A program made the translations under genes and the position numbers. Positions 35,801 through 43,232 of a stretch of 64,000 nucleotides of DNA are shown in pieces (position 1 is the stretch's first letter; each line of letters begins with the position of its first letter). This DNA comes from an uncultured Algimonas sp. (GTDB lineage Bacteria > Pseudomonadota > Alphaproteobacteria > Caulobacterales > Maricaulaceae), in the NCBI RefSeq assembly GCF_947498175.1, contig NZ_CANMJB010000004.1, positions 337,059-401,058 of the forward strand. Direction: 5' to 3'. The notes beneath the pieces were generated by a model. It had not been told where the DNA came from, ran no database searches, and saw only the letters and a list, made by a program, of their open reading frames with translations.

Positions 35801-38800
35801 GGCGGACACTCTATACGGTGGAGATGGAGACGATTATATTCATGGTGGCGACGGAAGTGACCATATTCGCGGTGGAAATGGTGATGATACGCTTGTGCAG
35901 GGGCAAGGCACGAGTTGGGTGGTCGGGGAAGGCGGCGATGACACCTTTGTCATGACTCAAGGTGTATCGCGCGGAGGTTATGGAGGATCTTACCGCGGTG
36001 GCTATACGACCGATGATAACGGGTCGGACACGATGGACTTTGGTGAATTTTCAGAGGGCATCCGACTTGATATAAGCTACCGGCCAACGGACTGGGACGC
36101 TCACTCGAGCAGTTTTTATCGGCATGCAGCTACTCGTTTTTATGATGTTAGGTCCAATGACGGCGTTAATCAGCGGATCAACTATTTTTACGCCTCGCAA
36201 GTGGACAATGTTATAGGCACGTCGTTTGACGACATAATCACGGGCGATGATGCCAACAATATACTGCGTGGCGGAGCCGGTGACGACGTGCTTACGGGTG
36301 CGAGCGGCAACAACATTCTTGAGGGGGGTGCTGGAGCCGATCGGATTATTCGCGGAAGAGGTAATCAGGGTTTTGGGACAACCACTGTTTCTTATATGCA
36401 TTCATCTGCCGGCGTGGATGTTTCCATCACAGGCGGGTCGTACGGTCACGCTCAATCTCACGCACTTGGTGGAGACGCGTCTGGTGACACGTTCGTAGGC
36501 TACATGCACAACCTTACCGGTTCTGAGCATGCAGATGTTTTGGAAGGTAACTATGGCTCCAACACGGTCCAAGGGCTTGGCGGTGACGACTATATCCTTG
36601 CTGGCAGAGGCTCGGACCAATACCGCGGTGGCGAGGGTTTCGACACGGTCGACTTCGGCAATCATGCTGAAAGTAGTGGGTTGACCATTAACGCTTATGA
36701 TGGGGGCGCTACTCTCTACTATAATGACGGTTACTCATATGGAACTGCACCAACAGAGTCCGGCACAATACGTACTTACGGTATCGAGCACATTGTCGGC
36801 ACGTCTGGGAATGACGTCATTCGTTTTCGTGCTGGCGACAATGTTCTCGAGGGTGGTTTAGGCGTTGACTCGCTTTACGGCGGAGCGGGCAACGACATTT
36901 ATTTTGTCGAGCTCGGTGGCGGCAACGACCGGATTTACGAGTATGGCGACCAGGGCCATGACACAATCATGCTGGGAAATTCGGAGGGCCTGAGCTGGGA
37001 CGATGTTACCATTGGCGGTGGCGTGCACCTTACGGTCAACGTTGCCGGTCATGGCCGCATCGCCACTGCTTTCCAAAGCCCGAATGCCAATCGCGAACTC
37101 GTTGGCGTCGACGCTGTCGACATTGGCGGTGTGGGGTCCATCGATGTGTGGCAAATCACGGGGGGCGACTGGACAGGCACTGCCGGTTCAAATGCGGGTA
37201 CGGTTCTGCGCGGCTACGGCGATGCTCGCGGCATCTCCCTTTTGCAGGGAGCCGGGGGCAACGACATCATCTGGTCGGCGTCGACGTCCAGCGGGTCGGG
37301 AACCTACGAGACCAATGCGAACATCTTGCATGGGGGACGTGGCAACGACGCGATCTACGCGTCCGTTGGCGACGACCAATATATTTTCGATAGAGGCTCC
37401 GGTATCGACACTGTCACGGATATGGGTGGTTTGGATCACATTCAATTCGGTCCAGGCGTCGCTTCGAACGAAGTAATCTTCGAGACAATCGGAAACGATC
37501 TGTATATCGGCGTCACGCCCGAGGGGACCCAGGATACGTCGTCCTTGCGGGCTAGCCGGATGGCTGACCGTATCCGCGTTGTCGGCGGAGCGGTTCGGAT
37601 CAACAGAAACCAGCATCGTCAACTGCTCGAATACATTACCGTCGACAACGTCAATATCGACCTTAGGACCCTGGACATCAATTGGACCGAGCAAACCACC
37701 GGTGGCGGTGGCGGTGGCGGTGGCGGTGGCGGTGGCGGTGGCGGTGGAGACGACCACCCTCCCTGTACTGGTTGCCAGATCCCTCCTTTAATGTTTGATC
37801 TTGACGGTGACGGTCTTGAGCTTGTTTCCATTAACGAGAGCCGGATTGTCACCAGGGGTGAGGACCGATCCCTCACCCGTATCGGCTGGTTGGGCGCGGA
37901 TGACGGCTTCCTCGCGCTGGACCGCGACGGAGACGGCCGCATCGGATCGCTGTCCGAGATCTCTTTTGCGCAGGATCTGGAGGGGGCGACGACGGATCTG
38001 GAGGGGCTTCGTACCTATGACAGCAATGAGGACGGTGTTTTCGATGCCTCCGACGAACGCTGGGGGGAGTTCCGGATTTGGCGCGATCTAAATCAGAATG
38101 GACGGGGCCGGGGGCGCGAACTCCAGACGCTTGAAGAAACCGGTATCACTTCGATCGCCCTGAACGGACAGTCCACTGGTAACAATCCGGACGACTATGC
38201 CGATAACGTGATCCTTAACACGACGGATGTCACCTATCAGGATGGGTCGACAGCGACGGCTTACGACGTCTACTTGGCCACCACGATCATACGGGACGGA
38301 CGGGAAAGTCACATCGCGACGACCCAGACCAGCGCAGGCATTCTCGATCAACGTCTTGGTCGCATTTCGACTCGTCGGCTGGAACGTCTTTTGGCGAGGC
38401 AGGAGGCAGCCAACGACACGTCGACGGTCATGCCGATCGTCCTGGATCTCGATCGGGACGGAGAACTTGCGCTTAACCATCTCTCGGATAGTGGCGTTCG
38501 GATCGATGTAGACGGCAATGGCGAGACCGATGCCATCGGCTGGGTTGGAGCAGGTGACGGGCTGTTGGGTCTTGATCGCAATGGTGATGGGTTGATCACG
38601 GCGGTGTCCGAAATCTCCTTTGTGGAAGATTTGCCGGGCGCCCGGACGGACCTCGAAGGCCTTGTAGCCTTCGATAGCAATGGTGACGGCTTGCTGAACG
38701 CGGAGGACAACCGTTACGAGGATTTCCGCGTCTGGCAGGACGTGAACCAAGACGGGATCAGCCAATCCGGAGAACTCCAGACGCTGGAGGAGGCGGGTCT

Positions 38801-39614
38801 GGTCTCACTAGACCTAACGGCCTTTGCGGGAGCACAACCCTCGGATGACGAGCTCCTCGACAATGCCGTGTTCGGACTGACCGAAGTAATCTGGAGCGAC
38901 GGCCGGATAGGCATTGCCGGCGACACGGGTCTTCGCGTTCTTTACAGCGGACTCGTCGGGGATGAGGATGAGGGTCCGCGCTACATCACCGGCTTTGCTG
39001 GTCTGGAAACCGTGGAAGTCAAAGCAGCCGCCCAGTTCGAGTCGATCGTGACAAATTCGGCCTGGGGAAGGATCATCGGGCAAAGGTCGCCACTCATGAC
39101 CATGCTAGTGGAGGCCGAGGCCGAGATGGCTAGGCGTGATGCCATGGGCGAAGACCTTGGACGCTCTCAGGACGACCTACTCGACGAATTCGAGTCCGAT
39201 CAGGATGAAAACGATCTAGCCGAAATCGGAGACTTTGCTGAGGGCAATGCGTCGTATGTTTCCGAGTCTGAGGAAACAGGCGACTCCAATATCGGCGACA
39301 GCACTGCGGAAACTTCTCCCGACCGCTATGCAAATCAACAGACTGTCGGGTCTTCGGCTCGCGCACGCTCATTGCGAGATTTGCTGGGTTCCTCCGAAAT
39401 TACTTTGGATCCGGGTCTTGTGGACAAGCATCATAGAGCTGCGAACCGCGCAGAGGTCGCTTCTAAAGATCTCGATCTCTTCACACAGGCCTTAGCCGGA
39501 TTTGGTGCCACCAAGTCTTTTGGCAGACTGAAACCTACAGAAGCTGACAAATTAAGAGCCGAGAACCTGCTTGCCCAAGGCCGCCATAGCGAGCCGAAGT
39601 TCAACTTGGCTTGA
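32862..39614 (+). CDS. rtxA: Giant RTX protein (2250 aa), type I secreted, candidate acylated pore-forming toxin
   Basis: Residues 1-530 show no clear family. A glycine-zipper membrane-active stretch lies about 566-602 (GSAIGSSIAGPIGGAIGSF). RTX calcium-binding nonapeptides (GGxGxDxLx) occur at about 930-1016 (GGDGDDYIHGGDGSDHIRGG), 1127-1163 and 1330-1372. A 16-Gly linker at about 1613-1628 precedes two tandem EF-hand-like modules (DLDGDGLELV near 1643; DLDRDGELAL near 1858). The tail is acidic. It overlaps the preceding lipoprotein and is followed by an HlyC acyltransferase, so an acylated HlyA-like toxin is plausible. There is no obvious adhesin repeat array. Confidence 0.9.
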   Translation: MNADLSTYRAMLDARRRTNFYLEYARHVLASGRPGALESYHQLQIMAQISSYSGEVGGAAIIGNLMAFQDSGGLDGVYPDAGTLDQFSLDVAENLFFASQQDIRGGGDGFFTDQELRAIAYVTWRQKGLGGVFPGNYQRGLDERDGFSRINFRQTVLDALFAGDSAIAREMTLNPYNPSNLTQLGDFLSQSPMIMTEAGTIGNTYDEYGFTESDLAAVYAHGGYRVSDQGYTLEAVHIHDASGRLIDTQFNIYDYSGRILNTVNAYSSEYFSSGGRSVITDAETTTFLQRLADNALTGFIDFFTNRDLTNAERISDAIEGMSVRLANIRGRGPFNGNGIPDWYDPDEHTGDLIKDALGADLGPGGVRHVGEPDFTHFDSADEQGGLLRSGYRHVIRPALKFNDAVGSLSRNVILQGARRNVEGLSAFPFLSPSATMLSNVAVAIGSRLSDPARDGTQVVESSIRNALNAEFGGRVGSAELLPTEYFSMELGQRLGLDLGPVSQTGAAVIDLVGDNIVYGRSLLSGLDVKDILKSSAIEVGAYFGAKLANAIVSPKTKAAVVLGDVGARIGSAIGSSIAGPIGGAIGSFVGKVFGTFLGNLVGKKPKPKIPQAQATVSIDLVNGTSTLGAVTSRNNGSLDYVSDLADASREALTGISGFLMSDDLASRNLTTSSLSHTYGHDGQQIYVQLPGRSRTNVATGSKAVESGVLWAADQIKIAGGNLMGKRVLAHNNHTDFVQLIRDFTTAMDYQSYLANRELVNGIIKDTPDSIEAASWIITIQRAVEIGLHKSAASDFYGGARGFIDSVQGVLSEPLNFENVVFFLNGTDLEVYRDLNADGNAGGEDLLVFDERGFLNPAKHPDGGVGYNRATSDATMTAGSDIFIMSGHHNGNIDDLTTHTTTTPGYWKTIWLAPGEPDQVWVPPVTTTRAVEGGDDIIIGNTHANTLRGRSGDDWLDGGAGDVSDVLYGDSGNDVLLGRGGADTLYGGDGDDYIHGGDGSDHIRGGNGDDTLVQGQGTSWVVGEGGDDTFVMTQGVSRGGYGGSYRGGYTTDDNGSDTMDFGEFSEGIRLDISYRPTDWDAHSSSFYRHAATRFYDVRSNDGVNQRINYFYASQVDNVIGTSFDDIITGDDANNILRGGAGDDVLTGASGNNILEGGAGADRIIRGRGNQGFGTTTVSYMHSSAGVDVSITGGSYGHAQSHALGGDASGDTFVGYMHNLTGSEHADVLEGNYGSNTVQGLGGDDYILAGRGSDQYRGGEGFDTVDFGNHAESSGLTINAYDGGATLYYNDGYSYGTAPTESGTIRTYGIEHIVGTSGNDVIRFRAGDNVLEGGLGVDSLYGGAGNDIYFVELGGGNDRIYEYGDQGHDTIMLGNSEGLSWDDVTIGGGVHLTVNVAGHGRIATAFQSPNANRELVGVDAVDIGGVGSIDVWQITGGDWTGTAGSNAGTVLRGYGDARGISLLQGAGGNDIIWSASTSSGSGTYETNANILHGGRGNDAIYASVGDDQYIFDRGSGIDTVTDMGGLDHIQFGPGVASNEVIFETIGNDLYIGVTPEGTQDTSSLRASRMADRIRVVGGAVRINRNQHRQLLEYITVDNVNIDLRTLDINWTEQTTGGGGGGGGGGGGGGGGDDHPPCTGCQIPPLMFDLDGDGLELVSINESRIVTRGEDRSLTRIGWLGADDGFLALDRDGDGRIGSLSEISFAQDLEGATTDLEGLRTYDSNEDGVFDASDERWGEFRIWRDLNQNGRGRGRELQTLEETGITSIALNGQSTGNNPDDYADNVILNTTDVTYQDGSTATAYDVYLATTIIRDGRESHIATTQTSAGILDQRLGRISTRRLERLLARQEAANDTSTVMPIVLDLDRDGELALNHLSDSGVRIDVDGNGETDAIGWVGAGDGLLGLDRNGDGLITAVSEISFVEDLPGARTDLEGLVAFDSNGDGLLNAEDNRYEDFRVWQDVNQDGISQSGELQTLEEAGLVSLDLTAFAGAQPSDDELLDNAVFGLTEVIWSDGRIGIAGDTGLRVLYSGLVGDEDEGPRYITGFAGLETVEVKAAAQFESIVTNSAWGRIIGQRSPLMTMLVEAEAEMARRDAMGEDLGRSQDDLLDEFESDQDENDLAEIGDFAEGNASYVSESEETGDSNIGDSTAETSPDRYANQQTVGSSARARSLRDLLGSSEITLDPGLVDKHHRAANRAEVASKDLDLFTQALAGFGATKSFGRLKPTEADKLRAENLLAQGRHSEPKFNLA
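37701..37748 (+). repeat. Hexanucleotide microsatellite (GGTGGC)7 in the RTX gene
   Basis: Seven perfect GGTGGC units at 37701-37742 plus GGTGGA encode 16 consecutive glycines between the RTX region and the EF-hand modules. Slippage would change linker length without a frameshift. Confidence 0.95.
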
Positions 39615-39633
39615 AGCCAAATTTAGGAACCTC

Positions 39634-40098
39634 ATGTTAAATCAGATGGACAAGCCAAAAGCTGCGCCGCCCCAGGAAGAACGGACTGTTTCCCACGTAC
39701 TGGGCGAAATCACTTGGCTCATGACCCAGTCATCTACACACAAGGGCCTGTTTCTTTCAGACTTGGAGTGGATGGTAATGCCGCCCGTTCTGTTGGAACA
39801 GTTCCGCATCTTCTATGGGCCCGAAAGTCCGGCTGCCGTTGCCTTCTGGGCACGGGTCTCCGAGGAAACGGACCAACGCCTGCGCAAGACGCAATCCGTT
39901 CGTCTACGAGCCGACGAGTGGAAAGGCGGCGACATCCCGTGGTTGATAGAACTGGTCGCCCCGTTCGGGGCGGAGGAAGAGATCCTGCAGGATCTCTCCA
40001 ACGAACTCTTCAATGGGCAAGAGTTTTTCTTCCACATGACAGGGAACAACGGCCGTCAAGTCAGAACGTTCGGGCCTGAAGGCCTGAAGGATGGATAA
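39634..40098 (+). CDS. hlyC: HlyC-type toxin-activating lysine acyltransferase
   Basis: This is a 154-residue protein from the ATG at 39634 (AGGAACC upstream). LGEITWLMTQSSTHKGLFLSDLEWMVMPPVLLEQF matches the HlyC opening, with the catalytic His as H36. GGDIPWLIELVAPFG carries the partner Asp (D100), equivalent to HlyC Asp92. HlyC enzymes transfer a fatty acyl group from acyl-ACP to internal lysines of RTX toxins in the cytosol before export. Here the gene lies downstream of the toxin gene, 19 bp after its stop, whereas hlyC normally precedes hlyA. Confidence 0.9.
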   Translation: MLNQMDKPKAAPPQEERTVSHVLGEITWLMTQSSTHKGLFLSDLEWMVMPPVLLEQFRIFYGPESPAAVAFWARVSEETDQRLRKTQSVRLRADEWKGGDIPWLIELVAPFGAEEEILQDLSNELFNGQEFFFHMTGNNGRQVRTFGPEGLKDG

Positions 40099-40107
40099 GC
40101 AAAAATA

Positions 40108-40548
40108 GTGGCACGCGTCTCAAAAGTCAGAAGCGTCTGCCTCCCAATAGTGCTTTTAGTATATGTTGTGAGCGGGTGCACAACTTACCGCAACGGGACG
40201 TTTGGAAAAGACCATTTGTCTACTTTATCGACAAATTTCTGAAAGCCGAGCGTGCTGTTCCTGTCCCACATCGGAGCTTGGACTTACTCTGATAGAGTGG
40301 CTTTTGCCGAGAAGATCTACGGATTGAGCTTGAGGGATAGATCAAACGTCGATGCGGCTTGTAACAACAGTGAGCACGTTATCGTACTTGAAGACGTTGG
40401 AAGTGATAGCACAAAGTTTGTTTTCGTAGGAACGAAGAGCGAGGCTCAACAATCCGGTGAACTCATTTGTAAATCAAGGTTTCAGTCCATCTACCAACCT
40501 GCACTCTCGCTTGGGGGAAGTGGTGGCCGATATGTGTTTCAGCCATAA
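40108..40548 (+). pseudogene. Lipoprotein gene interrupted by an in-frame TGA
   Basis: From GTG 40108 the frame encodes a signal peptide with lipobox VVSGC (CLPIVLLVYVVSGCTTYRNG), then a TGA at 40240-40242. The same frame continues without another stop to 40548 with normal-looking protein sequence (FLSHIGAWTYSDRVAFAEKIYGL ... SLGGSGGRYVFQP). The parts together resemble one ~146-residue lipoprotein broken by a nonsense codon. A 44-residue lipoprotein plus a second ORF starting at GTG 40252 is the alternative. It begins 9 bp after hlyC, so it probably belonged to that operon. Confidence 0.55.
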
Positions 40549-41390
40549 AACACATATGCAAATATCCGAGTCCCGAAAACTTAGACTAAGCATGGTTTTC
40601 TAGACGCAGATAACTGAACAAGTTACCGAACTGGATAAGCCCGGATCGGGAGGGCTTATCGGTCCCAGTCGCATCGTCCGGAAAACAGGCGTTTTCCAAG
40701 TTCCCAATACTTGGTTCGTCTTAGAGCCATTATGTCTGTTTTGCGTGTTCGATAGAGGAAGGACTAACGTTACACGCCCCTGTATTTAGCTAATGAAAAG
40801 ATGACTCTCTACGTCAGGGTCGAATGGTGGGGCTGTTTACGATGCTCCAGCCAACTACAGTTGCAGCAGCAATCCAGACGAATTGAGCTGCAGGGAGGCC
40901 GACGACAATGAGCGGAACTGCTGGAGATACCGGTCCGATCCACAGCACAGAGCGGACCATACGCCTGTGTTTCCTGACGTCTGAACCGTCGTGCGGGCCC
41001 GTTCAAGCATCATGGATCTAGATAATTATATCGAATATATCGGCTTCCAAAGTCGAAAGCCGTTGCGCTTGTGGCTCGGAAGGGCCGGTCGAACCAGTCT
41101 TCACTTTAGCTTTTTTTAAGCGCCCGCAAGCTAAATGGTCAAATTGGCGTTATCGATAACTGACCGATATAGTCGCGCGTCTGCGTATTTAACCGCCATC
41201 CGGTCTTAGGATCACCATAAAAGGACAAGCTCGCAACCCAATTTGCAAAAAGTGGATGACGAGCAAGGCGGATCCAAGCGACCAACGACCGGACCATAGA
41301 TTGCCGAATTGACATTTCAGGTCTGTTGTCCCTACTCTTGGTCCGGCTAGTTTAATGCCGTAATCGCAGGTCATGAGACCGGAAGGAGGA
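40549..41390 (+). other. Long intergenic region between RTX and FecI modules
   Basis: I see no supportable gene in about 840 bp. It holds a distant dyad TTTAGC/GCTAAA at 41105-41135 around a T-run. The 3' end has the strong ribosome binding site AAGGAGGA of the sigma-factor gene. The composition is more A/T-rich than the flanking genes. Confidence 0.45.
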
Positions 41391-41951
41391 ATGATGGAAA
41401 AGCCTGTCGTTCCAAACTCTCCTTTAGCTACGATTAGCTCTTCAATCATGGGCGCGGATCTTCTCAAAGACGAGATATTCAGTCGATTCCAACGCCCTCT
41501 CAGCACATTCTTTGCCAAGCGTGTGTCAAATGCCGCGGATATAGACGACCTCGTCCAAGAAGTTTTCCTGCGCGTTCTCAAGCGCCACGAGTCGACGTCC
41601 ATCCACCGCATGGAAAGCTATCTTTTCCAGTCCGCTTCGAACGTGCTCGCCGACTATTACCGACGTCGTGCAACGCGTCCATTACACGCACATGCCACCC
41701 TTCAGGAAGGGCAGCTTGGGCTCGGCTGCGATGTCACACCGGAGCGTATCCTGTTGGGCAAGGACCAACTTCGGGAAGTGACTGCCGCATTGATGGAGTT
41801 GCCGCAAAGAACACGAGACATATTCGTGCTTAGAATGTTCGAGGAGCGGACGTCGAAAGATGTGGCCCGCCTTATCGGCGTTTCGGTCAGGTCCGTGGAA
41901 AAGCACATGGTCAAGGCCATGCGCCACGTGTCCTCGGCTCTGGGGCTTTGA
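41391..41951 (+). CDS. fecI: FecI-like ECF sigma factor
   Basis: This is an ECF sigma factor of about 186 residues. Region 2 reads DIDDLVQEVFLRVLKRHES with YLFQSASNVLADYYRRR. Region 4 reads LMELPQRTRDIFVLRMFEERTSKDVARLIGVSVRSVEKHMVKAM. It would direct transcription of the TonB receptor downstream after signal relay through FecR. ATG 41391 or 41394 fit the AGGAGG best; 41373 is a longer option. The stop is 1 bp before the fecR ATG. Confidence 0.93.
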   Translation: MMEKPVVPNSPLATISSSIMGADLLKDEIFSRFQRPLSTFFAKRVSNAADIDDLVQEVFLRVLKRHESTSIHRMESYLFQSASNVLADYYRRRATRPLHAHATLQEGQLGLGCDVTPERILLGKDQLREVTAALMELPQRTRDIFVLRMFEERTSKDVARLIGVSVRSVEKHMVKAMRHVSSALGL

Positions 41952-41952
41952 G

Positions 41953-43086
41953 ATGACGCCCTGGCTTGAAAGACCGAGCGGCACGCCCGATGTCGATGCG
42001 ATTGCCCTGGATTGGGCGGAACGGCTTTCGCGCGGGGATTCGAAGGCAAGAGCCGCGATGCATGAGTGGGCCGATGGGGATCGCGAGCGTCTGGACGCTG
42101 TTACGCGAGCGCAGAGATTGATCGGCGTTGTTGGCAGCATAAGCGAAGCGCCCGAGATCCTCAATATGCGTAATGAGACATTGCTGCGGTTGGCTGACGG
42201 CAAGGCCCGTCGCGCGCAGACACGAAGGACAGGCTTGTCCGTGGCTGCTTGCGGCTTGGCCTTTGTCTGCGCCTCCGTCTTTGGCGTAATGCAATTCTAC
42301 GGAACTTCACCTGTAAATCTTGCACAGGTCGAAAAACCAGCGGTCCAGGCTGAAGCCGGTACCGACTTAGCTGTCGCGTCCATCGGTCTGGACCTTGCCC
42401 CAGTTCCGCTCGTCTACAGCACCAGCATTGGCGAGAGATTGACCGTCGTCCTGACAGACGGGTCCGAACTGACTCTGGATACGTCGAGTGAGGTGTCCGT
42501 CGACTTCCACGAAGATTCGAGGCGGGTCAATCTTCGCAAGGGCCGAGCATTGTTCGACGTAGCCCACGATGCGGACCGCCCATTCAGGGTCTTTGCCGCC
42601 GGCCGCCGCATTACAGCTCTCGGCACGACCTTCGATGTCAAATTAGACGGTACGGATCTCAAGGTCACGCTGGTCGAGGGAAAAGTGAAGGTCGAAGCGG
42701 ACCGCGACCCGCCCATCGCTACCGTTGAAGTCCCTGTAAAGGCCTTGAACGATCTCACAATCGCAGAACTTGATCCAGGCGAGCAATTTGCGCAGGCCGA
42801 CGAAACCGGTCCGGGGGTCAAACGAAGCGTGGATGCTCAAAGATTGACGAGTTGGAGTCGCGGTCTATTGATCTTCGACGACGACACGGTCGGGGCTGTT
42901 GTGGGCGAACTCAATCGCTATTCGAGGAAGAAGATCGTCCTGTCGGGCGAAGACGTAGCCGAGTTGAGGATTTCGGGTGCTTTCGAAGCGGGCCAGTCCC
43001 TGAAGGCCGGTACGGCGCTCGCCACATATTTCCAGCTGGATCTCAAAATCCTCGATGAAGGAAATATAGTCCTTTCGGCCCAATAA
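41953..43086 (+). CDS. fecR: FecR-like anti-sigma factor
   Basis: This 377-residue membrane-spanning regulator has an N-terminal cytoplasmic domain (DAIALDWAERLSRGDSKARAAMHEWADGD), one membrane segment near residues 95-117, the periplasmic FecR domain (GERLTVVLTDGSELTLDTSSEVSVDF ... GRALFDVAHDADRPFRVFAAGRRITALGTTFDV) and a C-terminal STN-like DUF4974 part. It senses ligand-loaded receptor via the receptor's N-terminal domain and controls the sigma factor next to it. Confidence 0.94.
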   Translation: MTPWLERPSGTPDVDAIALDWAERLSRGDSKARAAMHEWADGDRERLDAVTRAQRLIGVVGSISEAPEILNMRNETLLRLADGKARRAQTRRTGLSVAACGLAFVCASVFGVMQFYGTSPVNLAQVEKPAVQAEAGTDLAVASIGLDLAPVPLVYSTSIGERLTVVLTDGSELTLDTSSEVSVDFHEDSRRVNLRKGRALFDVAHDADRPFRVFAAGRRITALGTTFDVKLDGTDLKVTLVEGKVKVEADRDPPIATVEVPVKALNDLTIAELDPGEQFAQADETGPGVKRSVDAQRLTSWSRGLLIFDDDTVGAVVGELNRYSRKKIVLSGEDVAELRISGAFEAGQSLKAGTALATYFQLDLKILDEGNIVLSAQ

Positions 43087-43232
43087 TGGCAGCAGAGCTT
43101 GCCTCTGACGCGCCCATAGTGAAATTTTATTGAAGAAAAAACGACAAACAGGTTCGCATTTTCGCTCCCCCTGCGTCTTACCTAACATAGCGACGCATGC
43201 GCGCATATATCGTAAGGGGATCAGGGATTACA

